Below are positions 22,476 to 33,517 of a stretch of DNA of 64,000 nt, one piece after another. Every line of letters starts with the position of its first letter. The stretch's first letter is position 1. The notes under the pieces were generated by a model, which did no database searches, had not been told where the DNA came from, and saw only the letters and a list, made by a program, of their open reading frames with translations. The stretch is taken from positions 868,001-932,000 of the forward strand of contig JBCAMK010000015.1 of NCBI GenBank assembly GCA_038503065.1. The letters run 5' to 3'. The position numbers were made by a program, and so were the translations under genes. This DNA comes from Paragyromitra xinjiangensis (Eukaryota > Ascomycota > Pezizomycetes > Pezizales > Discinaceae).

Positions 22476-24373
22476 CGCCTGCGCCAATAGGTCGATTCGC
22501 TGCCTGAGCTTCCGCCGCCTCCGCCATATGGTCTATTCGCTGCTGCAGCTTCCGCCGCTTCCTCCGCTTCCGCCATATGGTCAATTCGCTGCCTGAGCTT
22601 CCTGCGCCTGCGCCATATGGTCGATTCGCTGCCTGAGCTTCTGCAGCCTCCGCCACATGGTCAATTCGCTGCCTGCCTCTGGCAGGTCGTCAATTCGCTG
22701 CTGCAGCTTCCACAGAAGCTAGTTTAGTTAGCTGCGCCCTCGATATTTGTACATAGATAGATATATAGATAGATACATAGAATAAAGCAATTGTCAATGA
22801 TATTGGTTCTATACAAGTGATTCTCGAATATTCCAGGTCCCACAAGCATACTGTGCAAATCCATTCTACAGGGCGAACTGCTGCCAAAATTCTGCAGCAG
22901 CGGGAGACCACCCACGCCCAGAAGCAGCCCACTACACCACTTGCGACAGGAGGAAACGACCTCCTCCAGGCGGTCAAAGGTCTAGAAACCATGCCTCCCG
23001 GGCGCGCTGAGGTGCTGCAGCAACCTAACAGAAGGGTAACATTCCGCCCGACCGCCCCGACCTCCAGGCGGCCGGGGCGGCTATATCAATTTTTACTGAT
23101 GTACTAGAGGTCGGCATGGGGGCGCCCTAGGATCAAGAAGCTATTCTCTGGGCGACCACGGAGGGTTGACAAGCGTCTGGAGGACAGCGGGGGGAGAGCT
23201 GTGCGCCCACAGAATCACATTTTCAGCAGGTCGCCCTGTAGTCTAGTTTGGAGACTTTAGCCTATATGCTTGTTTACAATCGTTCTATTATTTCTATGGA
23301 TCTATATAGTTCTATATGTACAGGTGTCTGTTCTTCGTACTCTACGGGTAGAGGGGGGGTTGAGCAGCGAATTGACCATATGGCGCAGGCAGCAGAGGCT
23401 GCAGCAGCGAATCGACCATATGGCGCAGGCAGCGGATCGGCCATATGGCGGAGGCAGCGGAAGCTCAGGCAGCGGAAGCTCAGGCAGCGGATCGACCATG
23501 TGGCGGAGGCAGCGGAGGCTGCTGCAGCGAATCGATCAATTGACTGAGGCAGCGAAAGCTCAAGTAGCAAATTGACCATATGGCAGAGGCGGAGGAAGCT
23601 CAGGCAGCGGATCGACGACCTCCAGGAGGCAGCGGAAGCTCAGGCAGCAAATCGACCAGCCAATTGAGCCACCTCCTGAGCTCGCTTAGGCGGAAGCAGC
23701 GAAGCAGGCAGCCAGCGGAGGCAGAGGAAGCTGAAGCAGCGGAGGCAGAGGAAGCTGAAGCAGCGGAGGCAGAGGAAGCTGAAGCAGCGGATCAAAGCGA
23801 GTATAGGAGGCATATCAGCGTGAGTCAAATAAACGGAATCAGGATGTTACCTAGGAGGTTCTTGGCAAGCAGAGCTTAGTACTTTGAGCCTAAAAGTCAC
23901 GATGTCAGCAAAGTACTATGGTACAGCAAGGTAGGGGATCGGTGGGAGTGAATAGGGGATGGGTGGGAGGGAATCGGGGGAAGCAATAGTAGGAAGGACG
24001 GGAGAGGTGGAGATTGGTGTCTTATTAGGCGTTGCTTTGGCGACGACTAAGCGATGACTAAGCGACCTGGAGATTTTTGAAAATTGCTAAGTGCCTGGGG
24101 GGAGGCGACGTGAATTTTGCTAAGTCCCGAGTTTTCAGGGACTTAGAAAAATTTGATGGGTGCAGCCCACTGGATTTCGCTAAGTACCACATCTGGGCGC
24201 AGGTGGCCACAGCTGAGCGCCAGGAGGTCGGTGCAGTGTGCAGGTTGCGCCCACACAGACAAGCGCTTGGAGCAGCTCGCCTAGGCGGTCGGGAAGGCCA
24301 CAAACTCAGCGGGCGGAATATGGCCTTCCAGAAGACAGGAAAGTGTCGGGGCGACATTTCTTTTTTGCTGATG
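21254..24373 (-). mobile_element. Non-autonomous CATCAG element D (carries C3)
   Basis: Bounded by CATCAGCAAAAAAACGG at 21254 and TTTCTTTTTTGCTGATG ending at 24373, with TA directly outside both ends (21252-21253, 24374-24375). Without C3 it is about 1.4 kb. Its own minisatellite (about 23360-23790), conserved block (rc of ACTTTGCTGACATCGTGACTT, 23895-23915) and hairpin (about 24112-24152) match the C design in reverse order. D and C are thus sister non-autonomous families. It was inserted into the right part of element A, then received C3. Confidence 0.85.
21378..23101 (+). mobile_element. Non-autonomous CATCAG element C3, nearly identical to C1
   Basis: 1724 bp, from CATCAGTAAAAA at 21378 to TTTTTACTGATG at 23101, flanked by TA on both sides (21376-21377, 23102-23103). 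Compared with C1 I see only scattered single-base differences and small indels. Near 6227 and 6430, for example, C1 has an extra C. The two copies therefore separated recently. Minisatellite at about 21975-22705, hairpin at about 21563-21605. Confidence 0.9.
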
Positions 24374-24886
24374 TAGGCAGTCAATCTATAAGGGATACAG
24401 ATATGCTATAAAGGATTTGGAGAGAATAGAAAGTAGGCAGAGGATCGAAGCTGGAGGGCTTGTAGGCAGTCAATTTATAGAGGATACGGGGTATGCTATA
24501 GAAGATTCGAAGACAATAGAAAGTAGGCGAAGGATGATCAGTATCCTGCAAGGACTCTGAGGGGTCGAATAAATAGGACCAATAAAGATCCATTTACCAC
24601 ATCTAGAGCTGCAATTAGTAAGCGCACTTACCCCAATCATTCAGTCATGATTAGCATTATCCTCCCGGGGATAGGCAGAGAATGAAGGGCGCTCCAGGAG
24701 CAAATAGTTGGCAAAGAGGGACGGCAAGCTCCTCCACAAGGAAACATCGAGTCGGGGATTGGCAAAATCCTCAAGGAGGATTGCTGCTATCCTCCATAGC
24801 GCCTGGAGGTTAGGAAGGTCAGGGAGAAAATGTGCTCCCGGGGAGACACAGCTAATCTCCAGGAGCAGTAATTATTTTTGCTGATG
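24374..24886. other. Right terminal part of element A
   Basis: Begins with two direct copies of an approximately 90-bp unit (TAGGCAGTCAAT-TATA, starting 24374 and 24463). It continues with GC-rich sequence containing GGAGGATTGC and GCTCCAGGAG inverted motifs, and ends in the TIR TTTTTGCTGATG at 24875-24886. No coding frame is seen. Confidence 0.6.
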
Positions 24887-25430
24887 GTACCTTATCAATA
24901 GTCCTGTACCCTACCGATAGTCCGAGCGTGCCAAGCGTGCCAAGCATGCCAAAACCGCCATCCGACCGTATCCGCCATCCGCCCGTGGCTCACTGTAGTG
25001 GTGGTGTGTGAGCACAAGTGGTGGTGTGTGAGCACAAGTAGTGCTCACCCAAATGTGATTTGTGCAATTCTACTTTTTTAGAATTGCAAGAAATATGTTT
25101 AGCACAGTCACAAAGCATTGCTACCAAACACCAGAAAAAATATCAAAACATGATTGGTTACTAAATTCTATTTTGTAGGGTTAACTAGAAAATTGTTGGT
25201 CTTGTTTGGAGCACAAGGTTCTGGTAGTCCGGGTAAGCGTGAGTGCCTATTATTTTGAGAGCAATTGAGGATTACTTTAGTGACCTCATCCGCATGCCAA
25301 TACTTTACAGCAACCATCATACAATTCCAACACCACCCAACTGCTAGCTTCTTCAAAGCTCAACTTCCTCCCACCCATCTGCCCCTGTCCTGAGTCAGCC
25401 CTTCAGCCCCACACCCAGCTATTCTATCAC
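24887..25430. other. Intergenic stretch, nothing recognised
   Basis: Outside element A. It contains a short direct repeat (GTGGTGGTGTGTGAGCACAA, about 25009-25049) and AT-rich DNA. There is no gene, RNA or element boundary that I can support. Confidence 0.5.
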
Positions 25431-25434
25431 CTCA

Positions 25435-26710
25435 TCTACTCCCTTCCTCTGGCACGTCTATTGCCCGCACTGAGTTTGTCCTGCAGTTGCAGACCTCTCT
25501 GGTTTACTCCCTGGTCAACCCACAGACTTGTGTGTGTCCTTCACCTTTCTTGAGCTAGTCCTGCAGCTGCAGACCTCTCTAGTCCTGACCCCCAGTCTCC
25601 CCCGAGTCCACAGCCTCCACTGATCATCTCCCGCAGTTGCAAACCTCCCTAGTCGACTCCCTGGTCCACCCACTGTCTCCCCACATCCGCCATCTCTCCC
25701 GAGCTTCTCCCGCAGATACAAACCTTCCTGGTCAACCCCCAGTCTCTCTTGCGTCCCCCAGCTTTCCTGAGCTCGTCCCACAGCTGCAGGCATCTCTGGT
25801 CCCATCCCCCAGTCTCCCCCAAGTCCGCTGCCTCCACTGATCTTATCCCACAGCTGCAAACAACTCTGGTCTCGACCCCCAGTCTCCCCGCATCCCCTGC
25901 CTCTCCAGAGCCTGTCCTGCACCTGCAGGCATCTCTGGTCAACTCCCAGCATCCCCCCAGTCCCCCCCACGTCCCCCGCTACTCCTGAGATTCTCCCGCA
26001 GTTGCAAACCTCCCTAGTCGACTCACTGGTCCAACCCCAGTTTCTCCTGCATCTCCCAGCTCTCCTGAGCTCGTCCCACAGCTGCTGACATCTCTGGTCC
26101 CGACCCCCAGTCTCTCCTGCGTCCCCCAGCTCTCCTGAGCTCGTCCCACAGCTGCAGGCATCTCTGGTCCCGTCCCCCAGTCTCCCCCAAGTCCACTGCC
26201 TCCACTGATCTTGTCCAGCAGTTGCAGACCTCCCTGGTCAACTCCCTGGTCAACCCGCAGTCTCCCACGCATCCTCCATCTCTCCCGAGCTAGTCTCGCA
26301 GCTGCAGACCTCCCTGGTCAACCCCCAGTCTCTCCTGCGTCCCCCAGCTCTCTTGAGCTTATCCCCTCGTCTCCCCCGCGTCCCCTGGTCTTCCCTGGTC
26401 TCCCCTGCGTCCCACACCTCTCCTGAGCCTGTCCTGCACCTGCAGACATCTCTGGTCGACTCCCAGTCTCCTCCCAGTCTCCCCCCAGTCTCCCCTGCGT
26501 CCCCCGCCTCTCCTGAGTTTCCCCCGCAGTTGCAATCCTCCCTTATCAACCTCTATTCTCCTTTGCATCCTCCGCCCAACCTCCTTATCTTCCTCCACTT
26601 GTCTTCCTCCGCCTGTCCTCCTCCACTCGTCTTCCTCCGCCCGTCCTCCTCAGCTCATCCTCCTCCACTCGAACTCCTCAGCTTGTCTTCCTCCGCTCGT
26701 GTTCGATAAG
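25435..26710. repeat. Minisatellite array of roughly 70-bp units
   Basis: Pyrimidine-rich units built from CTGAGCTCGTCCCACAGCTGCAG, ACATCTCTGGTC, GACTCCCTGGTC and CCCCCAGTCTCTCCTGCGTC blocks, repeated with variation about 15 times. It decays at the right end into CTCGTCTTCCTCCGC repeats (26590-26700). Long open frames exist on both strands but have only repeat-derived composition, so I do not call genes. Confidence 0.85.
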
Positions 26711-26954
26711 GTTGGTACCCAACACTCCTTTGTCAGTTCCTATTGCTTGTGTGTTCGTTTGTTCATTTGTTTTTGTGTTTGGCAACACACCCCCACTCAC
26801 TCCATGTGAAAGTCAACTCCTATGGCTACGTTGACTGTATACGTACAGTCGATGAGGGAGTTTGGTGGACACGCTGCCAACTTGTTAGTGGTGGAGTGTG
26901 GCATTTTAGCTAGCAGTGTACGGCTTTCGCCCTATGCTGCACCTTTGTGAAGGC

Positions 26955-27025
26955 AAACACACTCAGCTTGAGAATAACTGCAACTCAGCTTGAGGATAAC
27001 TGCAACTCAGCTTGAGGATAACTGC
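26955..27025. repeat. Three short tandem repeats upstream of the dioxygenase gene
   Basis: CAGCTTGAG-ATAACTGCAACT is repeated three times at about 26966-27026. The rest of 26711-27286 is presumably the promoter and 5' leader of the dioxygenase gene. It includes a (CTGCTACTG)n tract at 27178-27227. No clear TATA box is seen. Confidence 0.6.
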
Positions 27026-27286
27026 TCTCCTCGGGAGGCTAAAGCTGGCTGTCAGTTTCTCTAGTGGCCGTCTCGCAGGACATTAAGCTCACGTCAATGA
27101 TGTAGACGATAAAGACAAGTACCCTCATGCTGAGGTTTTAAAAGCTCCTGTATGTGGAAATCATACACCTGCCACTGATACTGCTACTGCTACTGCTACT
27201 GTTTCTTCCACTACTACTGCTACTACTGTCGGGGGTGTTCATAAGGCATAGACTGACAGAGGTTCTATCAAGATTTCCATCAAGCA

Positions 27287-28564
27287 ATGGCTTCCTCCAC
27301 CTCCACCTCCGCCTCCACCTCCGCCTCTGCCTCCGCCTGCACCTCCGCCTCTGTCTTTGCCTCTGCATCCACTCCTGCAATGACTCCCATAATGACTCCT
27401 GCATCCACACCTACAACCACAACTCATTATTCAAAGAGAGCGAAACACCTTATTACAACTGGAGCCTTCACCAGGCAATCTCTTCCCGGGGGGATGCCAA
27501 AGGGGAGCTCTTTGGAGGTAGAAGTACAAAAAATTCTGGACTCGTGGATTCACAAAAATAGTAAGAAACATGTGGCTACAACCAACAAAACCTTCACAGA
27601 TTTATTGAACAAATTTAAAGGGCAAGTGGGATTGTTGCCAGAGATTGCAGAGCATCCAGAGGCAATACGGGCCTTTACTTTTTTTCCATCGTCATTGGGG
27701 CCATTGGAGATTAAGGACAGTAAAGGGGTTCTTTTGGGCTACAGGTTCAAGATCGAGAAGGGACTTATGGAGAGGTTGAGAGAGGCAGATGCCATGTTAC
27801 CTGACAGGGCAACAAGAAAGCAAGGAGGAGGTGGAGATCCTGAGGCACGGGGAGTGTTTGACAGCAGACATTATGCAGCGTGGGCTGATTATGGGGCAAT
27901 TCGGGAGAGCAAGGAGATGGAAGAGGATCAACCTGTTGCAGATGAATGGCTGGCTGCGAACCTGGAGTTATTTGATGCGTTGAGTCATGAGTTGAGGATG
28001 CAGAATCCTGAGCAGTATGTTAGGCTAACAGGTACAATCGTCAAGCACATTGGAAGAGTCAATACCAAACGGGGGACACCAGTTAGACCTGTTGCAGGAG
28101 CCTGGCATGGGGTTTGTATTAACAGGAATCAGAGTGGGGATGTGTCTAAATCACATCAGGATTGGATGGATGTGCCTAACTCCTACAAATGTGTAGCTCC
28201 ATACGGGGATGGGTTTACTGGAGGTGATTTGGTGTTGTGGCAGTTGAAGATGAGGGTTGAACTGTCAATCGGAAAGGGATTTATGTTTATGGGGGCACTG
28301 ATTGCGCACAAGGTGACAGAGATTACTTCTGGTCTCAGGAACAGTATTGATCTGTTTTGTCACAAGAGTACGTTTGATGTCATGAACAGGACAGACCAAA
28401 GCAGAGGTAAGCCAGTGTACGAGAAGAAGGAAGGCAAGAAGAGAATGGAAGAAAAACAGAAGAAAAAAAATAAGGAGATGAAACAGCATAGGGCAGTGTT
28501 GCGAGCAGAGAAGAAGGAGAGACAGAAGGGTGAGAACATATCTGGTGGAAAGTGTAATAATTGA
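27287..28564 (+). CDS. TET/JBP-like 2-oxoglutarate/Fe(II) dioxygenase
   Basis: A single 425-aa frame. The first 45 residues are a Ser/Thr/Ala low-complexity tail encoded by a GCCTCCACC-type repeat. The catalytic core shows the iron ligands of the double-stranded beta-helix fold: HQD at H290-D292 and H341 in the GALIAHKV block. R351, in GLRNSIDLF, is placed to bind 2-oxoglutarate. A GGDLVLW strand lies between them, as in TET/JBP proteins. The last 60 residues are a Lys/Glu-rich basic tail. Members of this family oxidise 5-methylcytosine or thymine in DNA, and fungal copies are known to be expanded and associated with transposons. All key residues are present and no stop breaks the frame. The substrate of this copy is unknown. 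Confidence 0.75.
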   Translation: MASSTSTSASTSASASACTSASVFASASTPAMTPIMTPASTPTTTTHYSKRAKHLITTGAFTRQSLPGGMPKGSSLEVEVQKILDSWIHKNSKKHVATTNKTFTDLLNKFKGQVGLLPEIAEHPEAIRAFTFFPSSLGPLEIKDSKGVLLGYRFKIEKGLMERLREADAMLPDRATRKQGGGGDPEARGVFDSRHYAAWADYGAIRESKEMEEDQPVADEWLAANLELFDALSHELRMQNPEQYVRLTGTIVKHIGRVNTKRGTPVRPVAGAWHGVCINRNQSGDVSKSHQDWMDVPNSYKCVAPYGDGFTGGDLVLWQLKMRVELSIGKGFMFMGALIAHKVTEITSGLRNSIDLFCHKSTFDVMNRTDQSRGKPVYEKKEGKKRMEEKQKKKNKEMKQHRAVLRAEKKERQKGENISGGKCNN

Positions 28565-28839
28565 GTGTATAGAGTTTTCTTTGTTTCTTTCTATGTATGT
28601 CAATGACTCCGCTCAGTAGTATGTTAAGTTCTCTTAAAGTTCTCTTCATTCTTTGTTTGTTCTTCTACTTTTGTTTACATCCTCCAATTCTTATCTTATT
28701 GGACTCGAATATCACCCACCACATTTTAAGGTATTTTACACCCATCTTTAACACCACTGATACTTTACAGCTTACATTCGTCCAACAATGTCAATAAATT
28801 CTCACATCTTAACGTGCAAGTGCATGCTCAAGCTTTGTC

Positions 28840-29340
28840 GATTGCCACGTTCACTTAGCCTCCAGCCAGTCCCACAGATCCTACATGTTCTACTAGTCTT
28901 ATCAGCCTCAAGAGTCTCATGAGTTCCACAGCATCTACGAGTTCCACAGCTTCAACCAATCTCCCGAGTCCCACCGCTTCCACAAGCTCACCAGTCCCTC
29001 TACTTCCACAAATACCACAAGTCCTACCACTCCCACAAGTCCCACTGGTTCTACTGCTGCCACAAGTCTCACAAGTCTCATGAGTCCCACCAATCCCACT
29101 GCTCCCACAATTTGCGTTGGTTCTACTCCAGCCATGAGTTCCATGAATCTCACAAGTCTCACAAGTCTCACAAGTCTCACTGCTCTCACCAGCTCTACGA
29201 GTTACACCAGTCCCACAAGCCCTACCAGTTCCATTACACCCACAAGTCTCACAAGTCCCACATGTCCGACTGCTGCCATAAGTTCCACTTCTTCTACCAG
29301 TTTCACCAGTCTCACCAGTCCGACGAGTTTGATAGTCCTA
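28840..29340. repeat. Minisatellite of CCCACAAGTCTCACAAGT type
   Basis: Nine-base-like units (TCTCACAAG, TCCCACAAG, TTCCACAAG) run between the 3' side of the dioxygenase gene and the 3' end of the Helitron helicase gene. 28565-28839 is AT-rich and holds nothing I recognise. No clear Helitron CTRR terminus with hairpin could be placed here. Confidence 0.75.
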
Positions 29341-29348
29341 TTTGTATC

Positions 29349-32300
29349 TCAAATGACTAATTTCTCTAAACGCTGATACTCAAGCCTTGCTTCTTCATCT
29401 ACCTTTACAGCAGCAATATCAAAATCCATGATAGAAACATCCTCCAACTTGCTTGCACGACTAAGTGCAGTGTATGCTTGACCAACACTAAATATCGTGG
29501 AGTCTAAAGCCAAGCATATGCGTCTCATAGAAAGGCCTTGAGTTTTGTGAATGGTAAGTGCAAAGGCGTTTTGAATTGGAAGTTGTGTTCTGGAGTATGG
29601 AATACCATTGCTGCGAAAGTATACAGTTTCTGGCTGTAGCTCTACCATCTAACTGTAGGTGGTTGTAAGTCACTTTGAATGAAAGCTAAACCTCATGAAA
29701 TTACATACCCGAATACCCTCAAAAGTGGGAAATGCAACAGTTGGCAGTCCCTCCCCTGCTCTCAGTTCAACTATTACACCGCAGGTACCATTCGAGATTC
29801 CCACTGATAGCAAAGAGTTATTTAGAAACATGACTTTTGCACCAGGGACACAAGTGACTTCGCTGGGGTAGTTAGTACCACTTTTGAAGGTTCGAGAATG
29901 ATGACTGTCAGTCAAGAGTTTGCCCTCTTCACGATCAATTGCATTCCAGGTATGTTTAACACTTTCAGGCAAGGAATTGAGGAGCAGGTTGTTGATATTG
30001 GTTGCTGTATTGCGGTAGGACACCAAATATGTTGTCAGGTAGGACTCCTGCTGATGGTGAAATGCCTGTACCTTCTGTTGAATGATACGTTCGCTAGCAT
30101 CGCTGACAAGACCAAAACGCAGGTCATTGAGCAAAGTGAAGAAAGCAGGATCAGATTGCTGGCGAATTGATTGTGACAAAAACACAGGGCTGAAAAGTTT
30201 CCAAATACTGGAATAAAATATCTTGCGACCAGTAACTGGTGGTAATTGCATCAAATCACCTAAACAAAGGACATGGACATTGACGAATGGCTTGATGTTT
30301 TTGTGCAAGTGAGCAAACATAGAGGAAATGAACTCAAACAGGTCAGTGTTGACCATGGAAATCTCATCGATAACTAAAACTCTGACTTTTTCCAGCGAGC
30401 GAATTGTTTCTGGAAGTTGAAAGATGTTGGACTTCAGGCCTCCAGAGGACTGACCAGCAATATGTAGTGCAGAATGGATTGTTTGACCATCAATGTTGTT
30501 GGCGGCAATACCAGTGGGTGCAAGAAGGAGGTATTGCATATGCTGATTTGAAAACCATTGTTGAAGGGCACGGAGCAGATATGATTTACCAGTACCTGCT
30601 GGACCAGTGATGAACAGTTTGACCCCTGGACTGGTACTGCGACTGCTGGCTATAGCTTGGGTAATCCTACAGTAGGCCTGGTATTGCTCAGGTCGGAGAT
30701 CAAAAATCAAAACAGGATTTAATTGAGGTGGAGAAGGATGTTGAAGTTCTAACAACTGATGCTCGATGATGACTTTGATGGAAGAAGGTGAGCGATCTGT
30801 AACTGCTTGGACTAATTCAAGATAGACATTTGCAAGACGTAGCTGGGTGTTTTGGACACCAGTACGGTAGGTTGTGATTAGCTGCTGGTACAGGTCTGGA
30901 TGGCGTGCTAATAGGTGTTCTTTGTAGGAGATATGAAGTCCATTGCCAGCAATTTCAGTGTCTGATCTCCATGCATCAGATTCCAGCAGTTTGTGGAAGA
31001 AAAATTATTCCCCATCGGAAAGACGTCTATACGCTGTTCGTATAAGGATAGGCTGATAGAAAGGTTAATACAGTTTCATTCAAATACAGGAGTATAATGA
31101 CTTACCTTTTTACGGCAATAGATATAGTTGCCCAACAGATCTTGCCAATATGGGGATTTGCTCTTTCTACGATGACATTCGATTGTGTACTGTGAATGAT
31201 ATTTGAAATAAGTCAAGTGGTTGAAGGTGGCTTGATTAGGTCACGCAAAGTATTTCTCCAATGCATCAGCATAATATGGTGTGTCTTCATCACCTTGACG
31301 TTCCAGCAGCCAAGCAGGTTTGACCACGGAGACTCGTTCTGACGGAATTGCTGTTGGCAGGTACATGCAAGCACTTGACATTTGGAAAATTGGAAAACTT
31401 AAGAGAAGTACCATAACCTCCATGGAACCCATTCTACGGGCCAACAGATGTGAAGCTGTGTGGTTCTCGCTATGGATGTTCACCAATGATTTTGGTTCAG
31501 CCTTGGTAACGTACTTTGATATGTATTTAGCTAAACCACCGGAAGCACAGTATTGAACATTGCAATGTGCCTGCCACAGAAGAAGCAAATGAGGGGAGTA
31601 TGGGACAACATATTGATCTGCTGCTGATAATCTGCGATAAGTGTACCTGAGTTCTCCAGGTTTCTGATAAGTGACTGATGAAAGCTCAGCAGGAAATCCT
31701 TTGCGGCAAGGCCCCAATGTACCTTCACCACCTCCACAAAGACGGTTGTCACAACGGTGAATCTGGTGCATCATGACAAGATGATACAGTTCAGGTTCAG
31801 TGATTGGATTCGGAACATCTGCTCGAATGAAGTCCAATTGAATCAATTCCTGTTGCAATTTCTCTGTCCACAATAAAGAGTGGGTATGAATTGCACCTCT
31901 TAGTTGAAATTCGTGACGTTCAACTACCTCTTGTAAGCGACCAAACCCAGACACTACAGGTGCCCTGAGATAGGAAGCTTTGATCCAATGCCAACGCTCA
32001 TAATAGTACTGAACAGCATCCCAAGGCCTGTTGGATGGAAGTGTGTCTTGATTGCCAGACCGTTGAAGAATTTGTTGATACTTAGGCCAGCATTCAGAGA
32101 AAGTTGTGGTGATGAAGAGGGTTGGAATGCCAAATGTTTGAAGCATGCAACGGATTTTAGCTTCGGCATTAACAAAATAGGTGTCACCAGTACGGATGAA
32201 CTTTGGAATTGTGGTAGTAAGTTCCTCGTTCACAACAGACCAAGCACTGTACTGACTAGGCTGAAGCAGTTGAGAGCCAGTGTACTGATGATCAGCTGAG

Positions 32301-33444
32301 CGTTGTGCTTGACCTTTTATCAATCTTGCAGTGTTTTGGAAGATACGAGCTGCCTCAATCTCCATATAAGTCCAGGCAGGCCAATAATGGTCATCTCGAA
32401 AATGGGATATAACACAGTTCAGTTTCAGTTTGGTATCCACAAGGTGTGTGTTCTTGTAGGGTATGCGTGTGGCCTTGGATTGCCATGTCCACTGACCTTG
32501 GCCCCATGGATATAAAACTGGAAATAGTAGAAGTTCGAGTGCAGGATCTGAACAGGATATTGACAGTGGGCGATGAGCTGAATTAGGATCAGACATTGAT
32601 CCAACAGGCAGACGAAATCCTCGGTGATCTTCATTGGCAGTTTCAGGAAGATAGTCAATTGGGTTCATGACAAGATCTGGATAGTACATTGGTCTGGTTT
32701 CCTTGTTGAAAGTGAGAGCGGAGATTGATGCTGTTGGCAAAGGATGGAGCTGTAGCTCTGCACGGATATCATATCTTTGAAACAAAGGGTTGTTGTTTAA
32801 TAGCCAGATGCGGCAACGTTCAAGATGATCAACATCATGTCCAACATCCAATCGATTGGATGAACTTTCTAGGAAGGCACCAGTGCAACCACTATACAGA
32901 GCAACAGCTCGATGGTTTTTAGTAAGCCCTATTTTCCCTTCTCCTAATCAGCATGTAACCAATATCAATATTAAAATTATTTCACCTTCTCACCTGTCAC
33001 AGTTCGATACGTGGCATAAGGGTTTATTTGTTCCCGATGGCTAACTGTCCTTCCCAAACTGGTTTGCAGAGAGACAGGGCTGAGAAAAACACGAGAACGT
33101 TGAGGCAAACTTATTAACTCTTCAGGCCAAGGCCCAATATTTGGCGGTGAGACTGGACAGGACTTGCAATGAGAGCAAACAGCAATTTGGACATGATTAC
33201 TCTTATGCCTTTCGATGGGTGGGAGATTGAATTTAGTTGATAATGGGTATAGGATACCAGGATCTTTGTTGATCCAGTTCACATGGCAGGGAAGAAGCAA
33301 TATGGTACAAAATGCACAAGGAGTATCGGGAAAATGATTGTCATAGGTTGAACGCCACTTAAGCAAAAGTTTCTGAAAAGTTGGACTTGGTTTGAATGGC
33401 TCTGGTGGAGCTGTTTGGTGTGAAGACTTTGGTACAGCAGACAT
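29349..33444 (-). pseudogene. Helitron Rep-helicase gene with two in-frame stops
   Basis: Exons 33444-32994, 32928-31106, 31052-29709 and 29648-29349 give 1306 codons. Introns of 65, 53 and 60 nt are all GT-AG and in phase. Exon 2 has the Helitron N-terminal region and the Rep nuclease: IHTHSLLW (two metal-binding His, about 31890) and YISKYVTK (two catalytic Tyr, about 31510-31535). Exon 3 has a PIF1-type helicase with GPAGTGKS (Walker A, about 30600), IDEISMV (Walker B) and GDLMQLPPV. Exon 4 has TIHKTQG and GQAYTALSRA. TGA at 31241-31243 (from CGA by C-to-T) and TAA at 31005-31007 break the frame. ATG 33444 is chosen because the upstream frame runs into an inserted LINE. Confidence 0.88.
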
Positions 33445-33517
33445 TGCTATGGAACTGGATATCACCGAAGGTAAAGTTTTTTGTGAACTTTGATTGGATT
33501 GTTGAATGAAACTAAAA

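Larger units (their letters stand above)
5528..24886 (+). mobile_element. Plavaka-type DNA transposon A (left end outside the window), carrying nested insertions
   Basis: The right end is TTTTTGCTGATG at 24875-24886, the reverse complement of the TIR CATCAGCAAAAA seen on the other elements. The element's own DNA here is 5528-5578, 7307-9036, 19987-21253 and 24376-24886. The rest is later insertions (C1, B with C2, and D with C3). It encodes a Plavaka transposase broken by stops and by element B. Tandem repeats lie downstream of the gene on the inner side of the right TIR. The left TIR must lie beyond position 1, because the LINE pair sits between the transposase gene and the window edge. Confidence 0.75.

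Noticed and set aside
25435..26710. A CRISPR-like repeat array
   Set aside because: The units are contiguous and vary internally, there is no constant repeat with unique spacers, and the sequence is eukaryotic. It is a minisatellite.
29648..29672. A frameshift or stop separating the two helicase parts
   Set aside because: The gap is a 60-nt intron (GTATGT...TTAG, 29649-29708) that joins the parts in phase.
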